From positions 434,001-498,000 of the forward strand of contig NZ_CP147012.1 in assembly GCF_037126285.1 (NCBI RefSeq): DNA of 64,000 nt, read 5' to 3'. Positions 42,958-51,478 of the stretch are shown here, piece by piece. Source of the DNA: Bernardetia sp. MNP-M8. Its GTDB lineage: Bacteria > Bacteroidota > Bacteroidia > Cytophagales > Bernardetiaceae. The position numbers and the translations under genes are program-made. Under the pieces are notes generated by a model that had not been told where the DNA came from, searched no databases, and saw only the letters and a list, made by a program, of their open reading frames with translations. Positions within the stretch are counted from its first letter, which is position 1; the number at the start of each line of letters is the position of its first letter.

Positions 42958-44535
42958 TTAAGATTTAGGAGGAGTAAAAACAAACTTTTTACTTAGCTCT
43001 TTTAATCGTTTTTTATTCTCTTCCTTCTTAATTATTTCTTCAAAATCATCTTCTACATTCAATTCTTCAATTCCCTTATTTTCTGTAGAACGTATGCTTT
43101 CCATATCAAACAAAGGCGATGTATAAATGGCATTTGGCAATAAATTTTTGACATCAATATCAATTCTTTCAATATAAGTTCCTTTTTCTTCGCTTCTCTG
43201 AACTCTAAAAAACACCGTATTTTCTGGCATTCCTAACAAAGAAATTGCGCTATGTGTTGTAACAATAAACTGAACTTTAGGAAAAGTCGTAGAAAGAATA
43301 TGAGGAAATTCTTTTTGCCATTTTGGGTGTAAATGTGCTTCTATTTCATCAATCAAAACAATTCCTGTAAAATCACTTGGATTTTTTTCTTTAGGTTGCG
43401 CTTCCGAAAGTCGCATAATCATGTCGCCTATCATCAAAACAATGCTTTTATGTCCTGCTGATAAATGCTTAAATTCTACTTCAATTCCTTTTTCAATAAA
43501 CAAGAAATCACTAATTACTTTTGTTTCATCTTTCTTTTTAATTTCTGATACATTTGGAAGAATCTCAAGAATAATTGATTTGATTTTTTCAAAAAGCTCC
43601 TTATCATTTACAGAAACATCACGCAACCACGAATCAAAAATATTAGTCAGTTTTGCTCGCTCTGGGTCAAGATTTAATAACGGATTTTGCATTTCCTTTT
43701 TATCCGAAACACGCAAACGAGAAGTTCCATACGCTGCAAAACTTTTAAGTTCTTTCATGTGGTGGCGTACTGCATACATGGTAGGATAGTCAGGATTATT
43801 ATATATTTCATTTGTATAGTATTTATCTCCTTCTTGATATTGAACAGATATACAAACTTTTTCACTTCCTCTATCTTCATCAGACAAATCGTCAGAGTTA
43901 TAAAGTCCTAGTCCAATGGCTTGTAAAATAGAAGTTTTACCATCTCCATTTTCTCCTGTAAATGCTATAAATTGTGCATCTATTGGAACTGAAAAAAGGA
44001 TTTTTTTTATAGCTTGAAAAATGCGTATATCTACACTTTTCAAAGATTCGCTTAATAACTGATAATTATCAAAAACTTTAAACGGAATATTCTTTCTGCT
44101 CCAAATTTTACCCAAATCTACAACATCATCAATAGATTGTTTTATATCAGTTGTTATATCTAATAAAAGACTATAACTTATTGGTGTAATTTTATTTTTC
44201 TCTATTTTTGTTATAGTTTTATCTAGCTCACGTCCCTCATAACTATTAAATTCTTGAAACCACCTTACAAAATACAACTTTTCTCTATTATAAAAATGGT
44301 TGTATGGATTCTTACTCATAAGCTCTGCGAAAGCCACAATTTCTACATTCATATACAGAAGCAACTCGTAATCAAATTGGCTTTCATTTAGTTTATTGTG
44401 AATAAAAACTACTTCTTCATATATATCATTAAATGATAAATTCTTAGTTTCTTCTAAAATTTGTTCACATTTTTCCACAATCAATCTATAATCATTTAGC
44501 TTCTCTTCTAAAATTTTAGGCAATTCACTTTCCAT
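42958..44535 (-). CDS. AAA/ABC-type ATPase, PtuA-like (Septu defence)
   Basis: 525 residues. After an N-terminal ~180-residue helical region comes an SMC/ABC-like ATPase: Walker A GENGDGKTS (194-202), signature-like LSAGHKS (358-364), Walker B VLIDE (393-397) with HLHPKWQ, then VTTHSAI (426-432), the pattern of OLD/PtuA-type ATPases. The C-terminal helix carries many charged residues (EEIIKKEENKKRLKEL). It heads a tightly spaced minus-strand operon with the HNH gene. In Septu the ATPase assembles with PtuB and controls its nuclease activity; the trigger is unresolved here. The long N-terminal extension may hold a recognition function. Confidence 0.75.
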   Translation of the reverse strand: MESELPKILEEKLNDYRLIVEKCEQILEETKNLSFNDIYEEVVFIHNKLNESQFDYELLLYMNVEIVAFAELMSKNPYNHFYNREKLYFVRWFQEFNSYEGRELDKTITKIEKNKITPISYSLLLDITTDIKQSIDDVVDLGKIWSRKNIPFKVFDNYQLLSESLKSVDIRIFQAIKKILFSVPIDAQFIAFTGENGDGKTSILQAIGLGLYNSDDLSDEDRGSEKVCISVQYQEGDKYYTNEIYNNPDYPTMYAVRHHMKELKSFAAYGTSRLRVSDKKEMQNPLLNLDPERAKLTNIFDSWLRDVSVNDKELFEKIKSIILEILPNVSEIKKKDETKVISDFLFIEKGIEVEFKHLSAGHKSIVLMIGDMIMRLSEAQPKEKNPSDFTGIVLIDEIEAHLHPKWQKEFPHILSTTFPKVQFIVTTHSAISLLGMPENTVFFRVQRSEEKGTYIERIDIDVKNLLPNAIYTSPLFDMESIRSTENKGIEELNVEDDFEEIIKKEENKKRLKELSKKFVFTPPKS

Positions 44536-44569
44536 ATTTGTCTATTTTTTTTGGGTGTTTTAATGATTT

Positions 44570-44577
44570 CAAATATA
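44570..44577 (-). promoter_or_regulatory. -7 box (TATATTTG) of the Septu-like operon
   Basis: Minus-strand TATATTTG 34 bases upstream of the ATPase start. Start site expected near 44563. No TTG at 18-20 bases upstream was found, so strength is uncertain. Confidence 0.45.
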
Positions 44578-44616
44578 CTATTTTTTTGAAGGATTTGTTT
44601 AATAATACAGTATTTT

Positions 44617-44705
44617 AATCCTCAACGACGCTTTTAAGCTCGTTGACGGTTGGAAAGTGCATAAACCGTCGTTGAGGCTCAAATGAAGCCGTCAAACGAG
44701 GATTT
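44617..44705. repeat. Imperfect inverted repeat (89 bp), long copy
   Basis: CCTCAACGACGCTTTTAAGC with TCGTTGACGGTT forms the left arm, and AACCGTCGTTGAGGCTCAAA with TGAAGCCGTCAAACGAGG the right. The right half is shared with the short copy at 10884-10920. It lies between the Septu-like operon and the acyltransferase gene. Confidence 0.65.
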
Positions 44706-44712
44706 TGAAAAT

Positions 44713-46020
44713 CTAATCTCTAAATTTATTAATTTCCCTCCAAATCGTAGGCAACCAACCCACCACAGGCACATACATCAATAAAACTTCTGGATTATCT
44801 ACAACTAATTCTACAGTTTCTTTTACCATATCCATTATATCTTTGTCTTCTTCTAGCTGCTCTTCTACTTCATTTGTTCGTGCAATTTGTTGGGCTTGAA
44901 TTACTTTTTGTTCTAAAGAAGGAGCAATATTTGAAAAATTATTAAGCTCAAATAATCGATTTTGAAACTGTTTTTCGTGGTCGATAAAACGAAATGCCCA
45001 CGTAAAAGGAAGGTATTCAGGTAATTTTTTCCACTTCCAAAGTGCTGTCAATAAAAACTCTTGCCAGTTGTACGGACTTTCGCCATATTTTTCTACAGCT
45101 TCATTGAGTTCTCGCTGCATAATGGCGTGAATAGCATCACGAAGTGCAAAAATTTCTTCTTCAGTAGCTTCTTCCACTGGTTTTCCTAAAATTTTGTAGG
45201 GTTTTATGCGTCTTCCACGCACAAAAATCAATTTTGCAGGAAGCGCAAAATAAAATAACCAAGGTTGCAAAGGAATCAAAACAGTCATAAATCCCACAGG
45301 CAAAAATGGAATACCTAACTTCTGAACCAAATTATCCAAAATTTCTATGCTATAACTAAACGGATTTATATATTCTGCATTAACAGTTGCAAAAGGAATA
45401 ATATCAGCTTTGTGTTTCAAACTCATTCGCAGAGTTGAAGTAGAAAGACGTTGCAATTCATATTTTTTATCAAACCCTTTTCCAATTCCTCCCACGCCTT
45501 CAGGATAAATCAAAACATTGAATTTTCCTTGTTCCATCATCGTTTCAAAATTGAGGGAAGTGGCATCTACTCCACCTGCACGTTTCCAAAAATTCTCTAT
45601 CGCAAACGGACTCATCAAATTACTCTGTGAAAGCATTGGCGCAGTCAGTGGACGAGCAACTTTTGTCATGTCGTAATTATGCAACTTTAAAAGCATCGAA
45701 GAGAAAATAATTGCATCCCACGGAAAAGCCATTCCAGAGTGATTACTTGCAAAAATTAAAGGTGCATTAGTTTTACGTTCAGGATAATCTTCTCCCTCAA
45801 AACCTATAAATTCGGTTCTGAAATAATACAAACTAAGTGGCTCTAAAATCTTTTTAATCAAACTTGCTGCATAACGTGGGTCAAAAGGTGCATTAATTTT
45901 TATTCCGTTGGCTTCAATTATTTTTTTATACGTTTCTAATTTTTGTGCTAGAGTTTGATTTTTAGTAGGTATGTTATTAGTTGGGACACCAACAACAGCA
46001 GAAGAATTGTGATTTTCCAT
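44713..46020 (-). CDS. PlsC-type acyltransferase (lysophospholipid acyltransferase superfamily)
   Basis: 435 residues. The acyltransferase block runs from about 70 to 290. The catalytic motif is a variant, FASNHSGMAFPWDAI (His and Asp separated by seven residues rather than four). The substrate-binding region LIYPEGVGGIGKGFD carries the PEG motif, and VNAEYINPF lies further on. Hydrophobic patches (FLPVGFMTVLIPL and PWLFYFALPAKLIF) suggest membrane association. The N-terminal ~60 residues and the helical C-terminus (with KDIMDMVKETVELV) are extra. Likely transfers an acyl chain to a glycerolipid; the acceptor is unknown. Confidence 0.8.
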   Translation of the reverse strand: MENHNSSAVVGVPTNNIPTKNQTLAQKLETYKKIIEANGIKINAPFDPRYAASLIKKILEPLSLYYFRTEFIGFEGEDYPERKTNAPLIFASNHSGMAFPWDAIIFSSMLLKLHNYDMTKVARPLTAPMLSQSNLMSPFAIENFWKRAGGVDATSLNFETMMEQGKFNVLIYPEGVGGIGKGFDKKYELQRLSTSTLRMSLKHKADIIPFATVNAEYINPFSYSIEILDNLVQKLGIPFLPVGFMTVLIPLQPWLFYFALPAKLIFVRGRRIKPYKILGKPVEEATEEEIFALRDAIHAIMQRELNEAVEKYGESPYNWQEFLLTALWKWKKLPEYLPFTWAFRFIDHEKQFQNRLFELNNFSNIAPSLEQKVIQAQQIARTNEVEEQLEEDKDIMDMVKETVELVVDNPEVLLMYVPVVGWLPTIWREINKFRD

Positions 46021-46146
46021 AATTGCAGTATATTTTTTTAGTTTTGATTCTTTATAGAATGGAGAAACTATATTTGACTACAAAATACGTAAAAATTCAG
46101 ATTCTTTTAAATTATTTGATTTGGTTTTTGCCATTTATCAAAAATG

Positions 46147-46860
46147 CTAATGTATCTTATCAAATAGGTTTCTCCAAAATCCTTTTTTCTTAAACTCTCC
46201 TTCGTAAAATTGATTTCTCAAATAATGATTTTTATATTTTGTTTTTACCAACTCAGCAATAAGAGACTTTGCAGGCTCATAAGTATGAAAAACACCTACT
46301 AACCAAGCTGCTTGGTCAGCAATATTATAATTCTTATCCTTCAAAAAATCTAGTAGTGTTTCTAATTTTGAAGGAGGAGTTAAATACAATATAGTTTGAA
46401 AAATAAGTTCTCTATGTGATTCTGATATAAATTTATTTTGATGAATCAATTGCCACAACTCAGACAAGATAATTTCCTCTATGTGAGATTCATTTTTAAT
46501 AGGATAATCAAAAGCATAATCAGGCAAATTATGCCAATCTCCATTTACTGAATTAATTTTTGATATAAAGGATTTTAGGTTTTTAAATCTTGGCATAAAA
46601 TAGCCTTCGCCATGATTGAGAATAAAAACTTTACCTTTCAAAACTCCGTCAGCAAAAACACAAATAGCATCACTTTCATTGTTTGTAAAGACAGGAATAA
46701 TAGTAAAACCTAAAGAATAATTTTGTAGCCATTCTTTAATTCCTCTATATTCTTCTTCAGATAATATCTCCACTTCTCTTCCTTCCTTGGGCTTAAATTG
46801 AGATAAAACAGAATAATCTAATTTATTTTGCTTGAATATTTCTTTTAAATACATTTTCAT
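46147..46860 (-). CDS. SMI1/KNR4 (SUKH)-like protein
   Basis: 237 residues; Met3 is an alternative start. The central part FTIIPVFTNNESDAICVFAD, then VLKGKVFILNHGEGYFMPRFKNLKSFISKIN, follows the SUKH pattern (...P..T..SD...v...g..gkV.......... F.sf..Fl..i). The C-terminal ~90 residues are helical (YLTPPSKLETLLDFLKDKNY, DQAAWLVGVFHTYEPAKSLI). SUKH proteins are commonly immunity proteins to nuclease toxins. None is adjacent, so this may be an orphan. It diverges by 63 bases from the frameshifted RING-like gene. Family likeness only. Confidence 0.55.
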   Translation of the reverse strand: MKMYLKEIFKQNKLDYSVLSQFKPKEGREVEILSEEEYRGIKEWLQNYSLGFTIIPVFTNNESDAICVFADGVLKGKVFILNHGEGYFMPRFKNLKSFISKINSVNGDWHNLPDYAFDYPIKNESHIEEIILSELWQLIHQNKFISESHRELIFQTILYLTPPSKLETLLDFLKDKNYNIADQAAWLVGVFHTYEPAKSLIAELVKTKYKNHYLRNQFYEGEFKKKGFWRNLFDKIH

Positions 46861-46923
46861 TGAATATATTGATAGAGTTAATCACATAAATATAACTTTC
46901 ATAAATTACTTTTTAATAAAAAT

Positions 46924-47596
46924 ATGACAAATTCAATTACAATTCTTTCAAATAGCCCTATTTTACAAGAAAACCGTCTAGACCCAATTACTGGAGATTT
47001 GATAAAAGAAAGAGACCAATATTTGTGCAAGTTGTAAGTCTGCTTTTTTAGAAGGAAGTTGGAAGTATTTAGGAGAAAAACACTGTAATCAAACTGAAAC
47101 ATTAAGTCAAATTCCTGCTAAACAGGATTTTAAGTTTATCAAAAGATTAAAGAAACTAGAACAAGTTATTTTTTCAGTTGAAAGTTATGGAGGAAATACA
47201 GCTTTAATTGTAGCCGTTCCGACAGGAATTATCAGTTTTATTATTTCTATTTTATTGATTCTTAATGTTACAGATTTAGTATGGTTTTGGGGAGTTGTGG
47301 CAGGACTTACTAGTATTCCTTTTATTTTTAATGCTTTCCAAACAAAGGGAATTGAAGTAAAAGAAACAGCTATTTATATCAAAAAGGGGGTTAAGAAAAA
47401 ATTTTTAAAGAAAAAAATGAGCAAAACAAGTATTTTGGTTCAGATATTTGTTTTTGTTCTAGCTATTTTAATTTTTGTTGTTTTATCTTTTCTAAACTTA
47501 GAGGAAGAAACAATGGATAAATGGATGACTTATTCACTTATAGGTTTGACTGCAATAGAAGCAGGTATATTTTTTTATGAAAGGAATCATAGATAA
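46924..47596 (+). pseudogene. Frameshifted RING-like membrane protein (paralog of 36142-37044)
   Basis: From the ATG at 46924 the first frame gives MTNSITILSNSPILQENRLD, then PITGDLIKERDQYLCKL, then a stop at 47035. The next frame carries CASCKSAFLEGSWKYLGEKH and CNQTETL from 47024 and stays open to 47596. The intact paralog reads DPITGDSIS...CAGCKSVFLSDTWEYLGNRHCEQSETL across the same junction. One extra T (or two lost bases) near 47021-47024 explains the break. After the shift come two membrane spans (LIVAVPTGIISFIISILLIL, VLAILIFVVLSFL). It could be a true pseudogene, a sequencing error, or a programmed or phase-variable shift. Confidence 0.75.
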
Positions 47597-47664
47597 TTGT
47601 CTTTAAAGTCGATATTCTAAAATCAAATTTCAGGTTTAATAAACCTTCCTAAAATAATAACTAA

Positions 47665-48138
47665 ATGTTAAAAACAATTTTCAACAACCGAAAAAATCAA
47701 AAGTGGATATTTGCTTCCTTACTTTTAATTTCAATCGGATTTTATTTTTTTGGTGTTTTAGATCATAATCAAATTGTTTTATTTATTGCATCCGAAAACA
47801 CTCCTCCTACAAGGTTTGATATTGCTTTTTGTGAAACTTTCAAAGTCAATCGGAAAATGCCCGATTCATTAAAATCTATTGATTATAATGATCGTTGTGT
47901 AGATGCAATCAATGAAGGTGATTTTTTTGAGGGAGGTGATTTTGCTTCTGATAATATTTATATTGTTACTTTTGATGTTATAGGGCTTAAAAAAGCTGGA
48001 AATTTTTATTATCCTCTTCTAAAAGTAAAAAACCATAGAAAAATAAACATATTTCTTGTACAGCTTTATTTCATTCTGCTTCTTATTATTATTGGAAATA
48101 CGGTTTATAATGCTATAAATTGCTTGAAGGAAGAGTAA
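47665..48138 (+). CDS. Hypothetical membrane protein
   Basis: 157 residues, family not recognised. Two hydrophobic spans (about 13-34 WIFASLLLISIGFYFFGVLD, and 131-149 IFLVQLYFILLLIIIGNTVY) flank a ~95-residue loop with three Cys (AFCETF, NDRCVD) and a glycine-rich GDFFEGGDFASDN, probably outside the cytoplasm. It follows the frameshifted RING-like gene by ~70 bases on the same strand and could belong to it functionally. Confidence 0.65.
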   Translation: MLKTIFNNRKNQKWIFASLLLISIGFYFFGVLDHNQIVLFIASENTPPTRFDIAFCETFKVNRKMPDSLKSIDYNDRCVDAINEGDFFEGGDFASDNIYIVTFDVIGLKKAGNFYYPLLKVKNHRKINIFLVQLYFILLLIIIGNTVYNAINCLKEE

Positions 48139-48239
48139 TGAATTCTTTTAAAAATCAAATCTCAATTTGAACTTGATTTTTAACTGAATTTATCGGACTT
48201 TTGTGAGTATTTTATTTTTCAAAAAGAAATTCAAAACTG

Positions 48240-48290
48240 ATTACTGGTAACTGATTACTGGTAACTGAAAAAAACTGATAACTGATTAAT
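48240..48290. repeat. ACTGGTAACTGATTACTGG-type simple repeat before serS
   Basis: A tandem-like array of TTACTGGTAACTGA units immediately upstream of the serS start codon, in the same family as the blocks at 22022-22060 and ~37734-37764. Confidence 0.55.
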
Positions 48291-48292
48291 TA

Positions 48293-49567
48293 ATGTTACA
48301 AATTGCACACATACAGGCGCACAAAGAAGAAGTCATTGCAGCACTTCAAAAACGCCATTTTAGCAGAGCTACTGAGCTTGTCGAAAAAGCTATTTCTATC
48401 GATAATGAAAGAAGAACGACACAGTCCTCACTCAACGAATTACAAGCTGGTGCAAATGAAGTAGCAAAATCTATCGGTGCTTTGATGCAACAAGGCAAAA
48501 AAGAAGAAGCTAATCAAGCAAAAGAAAAAGCTGCTCAAAACAAACAATCTATAAAAGATTTAGAAGACAAATTAAAGGAATTGGAAAATGATTTGACAAA
48601 CTGTTTGTATGAAATTCCGAATACACCTTATAAAGATGTTGTTGCAGGAAAGTCTTCTGAAGACAATCAAACTATCGAAGAATGGGGAACTATTCCAACA
48701 CTTGCAGATGATGCCGTTCCACATTGGGAGCTTATCAAAAAATATGATATTATTGATTTTGAATTGGGAAATAAAATCACAGGTGCAGGTTTTCCAGTTT
48801 ATAAAGGCAAAGGTGCAAGATTGCAACGTGCTTTAATCAATTATTTTTTAGATGAAGCCATTGCAGCAGGTTACAAAGAAGTTCAGCCTCCAATTTTGAT
48901 AAATGAAGCATCAGGATATGGCACAGGACAACTTCCAGACAAAGAGGGACAAATGTATGAAGCAACTGCTGACAATCTTTTCTTGATTCCGACAGCAGAA
49001 GTTCCGATTACCAATTTATACCGAGATGAAATTGTAAAAGAAAGCGATTTTCCTATCAAAATGACAGGTCATACGCCTTGTTTTCGTCGTGAAGCAGGTT
49101 CTTGGGGCGCAGATGTGCGTGGTCTGAATCGTTTGCATCAATTTGATAAAGTAGAGTTGGTAGTGATAGAACACCCAGAAAAATCATATCAACGACTTGA
49201 AAATATGCTTTCTCATGTAAAAGGACTTTTGGAAGCATTAGAATTGCCGTACAGAGTTTTACGTTTGTGTGGTGGCGATATGGGTTTCACTTCTGCTATG
49301 ACATATGATTTAGAAGTTTATTCGGCTGCACAAGGTCGTTGGTTGGAAGTAAGCTCAGTTAGTAACTTTGAAACTTTCCAGTCTAATCGTTTAAAACTTA
49401 GGTTTGAAGATAAAGATAAAAAGAAACATTTAGCTCACACATTAAATGGTAGCGCACTTGCTTTGCCACGTATTGTAGCTACTCTTTTAGAAAACAATCA
49501 GACAGCAGAGGGAATCAAAATCCCTAAAGTATTGCAAGATTATTGTAGGTTTGAAAAGATTGATTAG
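48293..49567 (+). CDS. serS: Seryl-tRNA synthetase
   Basis: 424 residues, the usual length. N-terminal antiparallel coiled-coil arm (about 30-105, ASRDRR-like EKAISIDNERRTTQSSLNEL). The class II core has motif 2 FRREAGSWGADVRGLNRLHQF and motif 3 NGSALALPRIVATLLENNQT, preceded by TAEVPITNLY and EVSSVSNFETFQSNRLKLRF. It charges tRNA-Ser (and tRNA-Sec where present). Start codon ATG at 48293 lies directly after a simple repeat. Secure. Confidence 0.97.
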   Translation: MLQIAHIQAHKEEVIAALQKRHFSRATELVEKAISIDNERRTTQSSLNELQAGANEVAKSIGALMQQGKKEEANQAKEKAAQNKQSIKDLEDKLKELENDLTNCLYEIPNTPYKDVVAGKSSEDNQTIEEWGTIPTLADDAVPHWELIKKYDIIDFELGNKITGAGFPVYKGKGARLQRALINYFLDEAIAAGYKEVQPPILINEASGYGTGQLPDKEGQMYEATADNLFLIPTAEVPITNLYRDEIVKESDFPIKMTGHTPCFRREAGSWGADVRGLNRLHQFDKVELVVIEHPEKSYQRLENMLSHVKGLLEALELPYRVLRLCGGDMGFTSAMTYDLEVYSAAQGRWLEVSSVSNFETFQSNRLKLRFEDKDKKKHLAHTLNGSALALPRIVATLLENNQTAEGIKIPKVLQDYCRFEKID

Positions 49568-49917
49568 TTGTTTTTGTAGCTTATCTTTTAAAGCAATACA
49601 CTATTCAGCTAAAAAATTCTGTTCTGTAGGAACTCTATATTGATAGAAAAAATCAAATAAAAAGTCGTTTGTTCCGTTAGGAACTTCATATTGGTAGCAT
49701 TTTGAGCGTAAATCATAGAAAAATCTACCAATATGCAATTCCTATGGAGTAGAATTACAAATCCTTAGCTTAACAGCATTGACCTAAAGGGTATGCTACA
49801 ATTTAAAATTAAACAATCATTTAAAAATAGAGTTTATCAACTGTATTTTATTATTTCATTACTGATTAAACTACTAATTGTTCTTTGGTCATTAATCACA
49901 TTTTTTTCAACTTTTTT
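49568..49917. other. Intergenic region with repeat, before a lipoprotein gene
   Basis: About 350 bases; the central part is the repeat at 49621-49751, and the rest is AT-rich without further structure that I can support. Confidence 0.5.
49621..49751. repeat. Repeat related to the inner unit of 31885-32113
   Basis: Blocks GTTCTGTAGGAACTCTATAT (49621), GTTCCGTTAGGAACTTCATA (49671) with TTGGTAG, and CTACCAATATGCAATTCC (49725) with TATGGAGTA. The second and third pair as inverted arms through the ATATTGGTAG/CTACCAATAT motif, as in the other copy. Confidence 0.65.
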
Positions 49918-50697
49918 ATGAAAGAAACTTCATTTTTTCGCCTTTCTTTAGTATTTATTTGTTCTATTTTTCTTCTTTCAGCTTGTAAAAAAGGAGTTTC
50001 TACTCCTGCTGAACTTACCAAAAAATATGGTGTTGAGGCTTTTGATTTTACTTTTTTAAGTACAAAATCTCATCTTTCTTTTCAAAATCAAAAACAAGAA
50101 TTAGGTAGTGCTGTTGATATTCGTATTGCAAAAGATAGTCTGATTTGGCTTTCTGCTCGTCCTGTTTTCGGAATTGAAGCTGCTCGTATGCTTATCCGTA
50201 CTGATTCAGCTTTTTTGGTCAATCGCTTAGAAAAAAGTTATTCGGCTGTAGATATTCGTTCGCTTAGTAAGCAAGTAAACTTTGATGGAGATTTCAAAAC
50301 TCTTCAAGCTCTATTTTTAGGAAATGTTCCTCCATTAGACCAAAGTATTACGCCAGAAAAAAAAGATAACTATTTTGTTTTAGAGCAAATCTATGAACTT
50401 TTCAAAACATCTATGTATGTAAGTAGAGAAAATAAAAAACTTTCTAAAGTTGCTGTTCAAGAGAATGATGGAATGAATAGTCTTTTTATAGATTATAGTA
50501 ACTTCCAAAATTTAGACGGACAAAAAATCCCTTTTAAAGTAAATGCTGTAGCCAACTTTTTTAATAAAAAAGAAAATAAAACGGATCAAACCAAAATTGA
50601 AATCGAACATAAAAGAGTCAATTTTGAAAAATCAGATCTTTCTTTTCCTTTTTCTATTCCCGATAGCTATGATAAAAAGGAATTAGGAAAAAAATAA
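49918..50697 (+). CDS. DUF4292 family lipoprotein
   Basis: 259 residues from the ATG at 49918, which starts a lipoprotein signal MKETSFFRLSLVFICSIF with LLSAC (Cys23). An in-frame codon at 49885 adds 11 residues before it. The mature part KSHLSFQNQKQELGSAVDIR, IWLSARPVFGIEAARMLIRT and the later FQNLDGQKIPFKVNAVANF agree with DUF4292, a Bacteroidota family of outer-envelope lipoproteins with a beta-rich fold related to LolA/LolB-like proteins. Possible role in lipoprotein handling is inferred from that likeness. Upstream is a repeat-containing region; downstream is ribH. Confidence 0.8.
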   Translation: MKETSFFRLSLVFICSIFLLSACKKGVSTPAELTKKYGVEAFDFTFLSTKSHLSFQNQKQELGSAVDIRIAKDSLIWLSARPVFGIEAARMLIRTDSAFLVNRLEKSYSAVDIRSLSKQVNFDGDFKTLQALFLGNVPPLDQSITPEKKDNYFVLEQIYELFKTSMYVSRENKKLSKVAVQENDGMNSLFIDYSNFQNLDGQKIPFKVNAVANFFNKKENKTDQTKIEIEHKRVNFEKSDLSFPFSIPDSYDKKELGKK

Positions 50698-50750
50698 ATT
50701 TATGTCGTTGGTGGGGACACCAACAACGGCGAGGAAAAAATAATCAATTC

Positions 50751-50840
50751 AATTACGAATTACGAATTATGAATTACGGTTGAAATGAAGAAATACATCG
50801 TAACTAAATTTTCGTAATTCGTAATTTTTAATTCGTAATT
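50751..50840. repeat. AATTACGAATTACG-type inverted simple repeat before ribH
   Basis: The left arm (AATTACGAATTACGAATTAT onward) and right arm (TTTTCGTAATTCGTAATTTT onward to 50840) are imperfect complements, ending eight bases before the ribH start codon. A similar array is at 18647-18725. A GTTGGTG-GGGA-CACCAAC hairpin lies just before it (50706-50725). Confidence 0.55.
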
Positions 50841-50848
50841 TAAAAATT

Positions 50849-51367
50849 ATGTCATCAAAAGATAAAAATCTAAGCTTACATTCTGAAAAATCTATTCAAG
50901 AAATAGGAAAAAAACGATTTGCTATTGTGGTAGCAGAGTGGAATGAAGAAGTAACAGAAGCATTGTATAAAGGTGCTTATGAAAAATTAATGGAATATGG
51001 TGCAAAGGAAGAAAATATCTATCGCTATGATGTCCCAGGGAGTTTTGAGCTTACTTTAGCAGCACAATGGGCAGCTCAAAAACCAGAAATTGATGCAATT
51101 ATTTGTTTAGGCTGTGTAATTCAAGGCGAAACTCGTCATTTTGACTTTATTTGTGATGCTGTAGCACACGGAATTACGAACGTAAACTTAAGACATAACA
51201 AACCTGTCATTTTTGGAGTTCTGACACCTGAAAATCAACAACAAGCTCTTGACCGTGCAGGAGGAAAACACGGAAATAAAGGCGATGAAGCAGCTATTAC
51301 AGCAATAAAAATGCTTGGTGTTCATACGGCTATAATGAAAAAATCAAAAAGTGGTATAGGTTTTTAA
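50849..51367 (+). CDS. ribH: 6,7-dimethyl-8-ribityllumazine synthase
   Basis: 172 residues. FAIVVAEWNEEVTEALYKGA, the PGSFELTLAAQWAA strand-turn, CLGCVIQGETRHFDFICDAV (substrate and phosphate contacts), FGVLTPENQQQALDRAGGKHGNKG-type sequence split over GVLTPENQQQALDR and GGKHGNKGDEAA. These are the lumazine synthase landmarks. It condenses a pyrimidine with 3,4-dihydroxy-2-butanone-4-phosphate in riboflavin synthesis and usually forms a hollow capsid or pentamers. The N-terminal SSKDKNLSLHSEKSIQEIGKK is somewhat long. Other rib genes are not in the window. Confidence 0.96.
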   Translation: MSSKDKNLSLHSEKSIQEIGKKRFAIVVAEWNEEVTEALYKGAYEKLMEYGAKEENIYRYDVPGSFELTLAAQWAAQKPEIDAIICLGCVIQGETRHFDFICDAVAHGITNVNLRHNKPVIFGVLTPENQQQALDRAGGKHGNKGDEAAITAIKMLGVHTAIMKKSKSGIGF

Positions 51368-51478
51368 AACCAATTTAGATTTTAGAAGGTAGAAGGTAGA
51401 ATTCAATATAAATTATAATATTTTTATTTTACCATTTACCATTCATAATTCACAATTCATAATTCTAAATTCGTATTT

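Noticed and set aside
43421-43911. Two plus-strand frames inside the PtuA-like gene
   Set aside because: Antisense to a well-supported ATPase, no family features.
50703-50726. GTTGGTG/CACCAAC hairpin as a terminator of the DUF4292 gene
   Set aside because: No T run follows, and the same hairpin word occurs in the MITE-like elements, so it is more likely repeat-derived.
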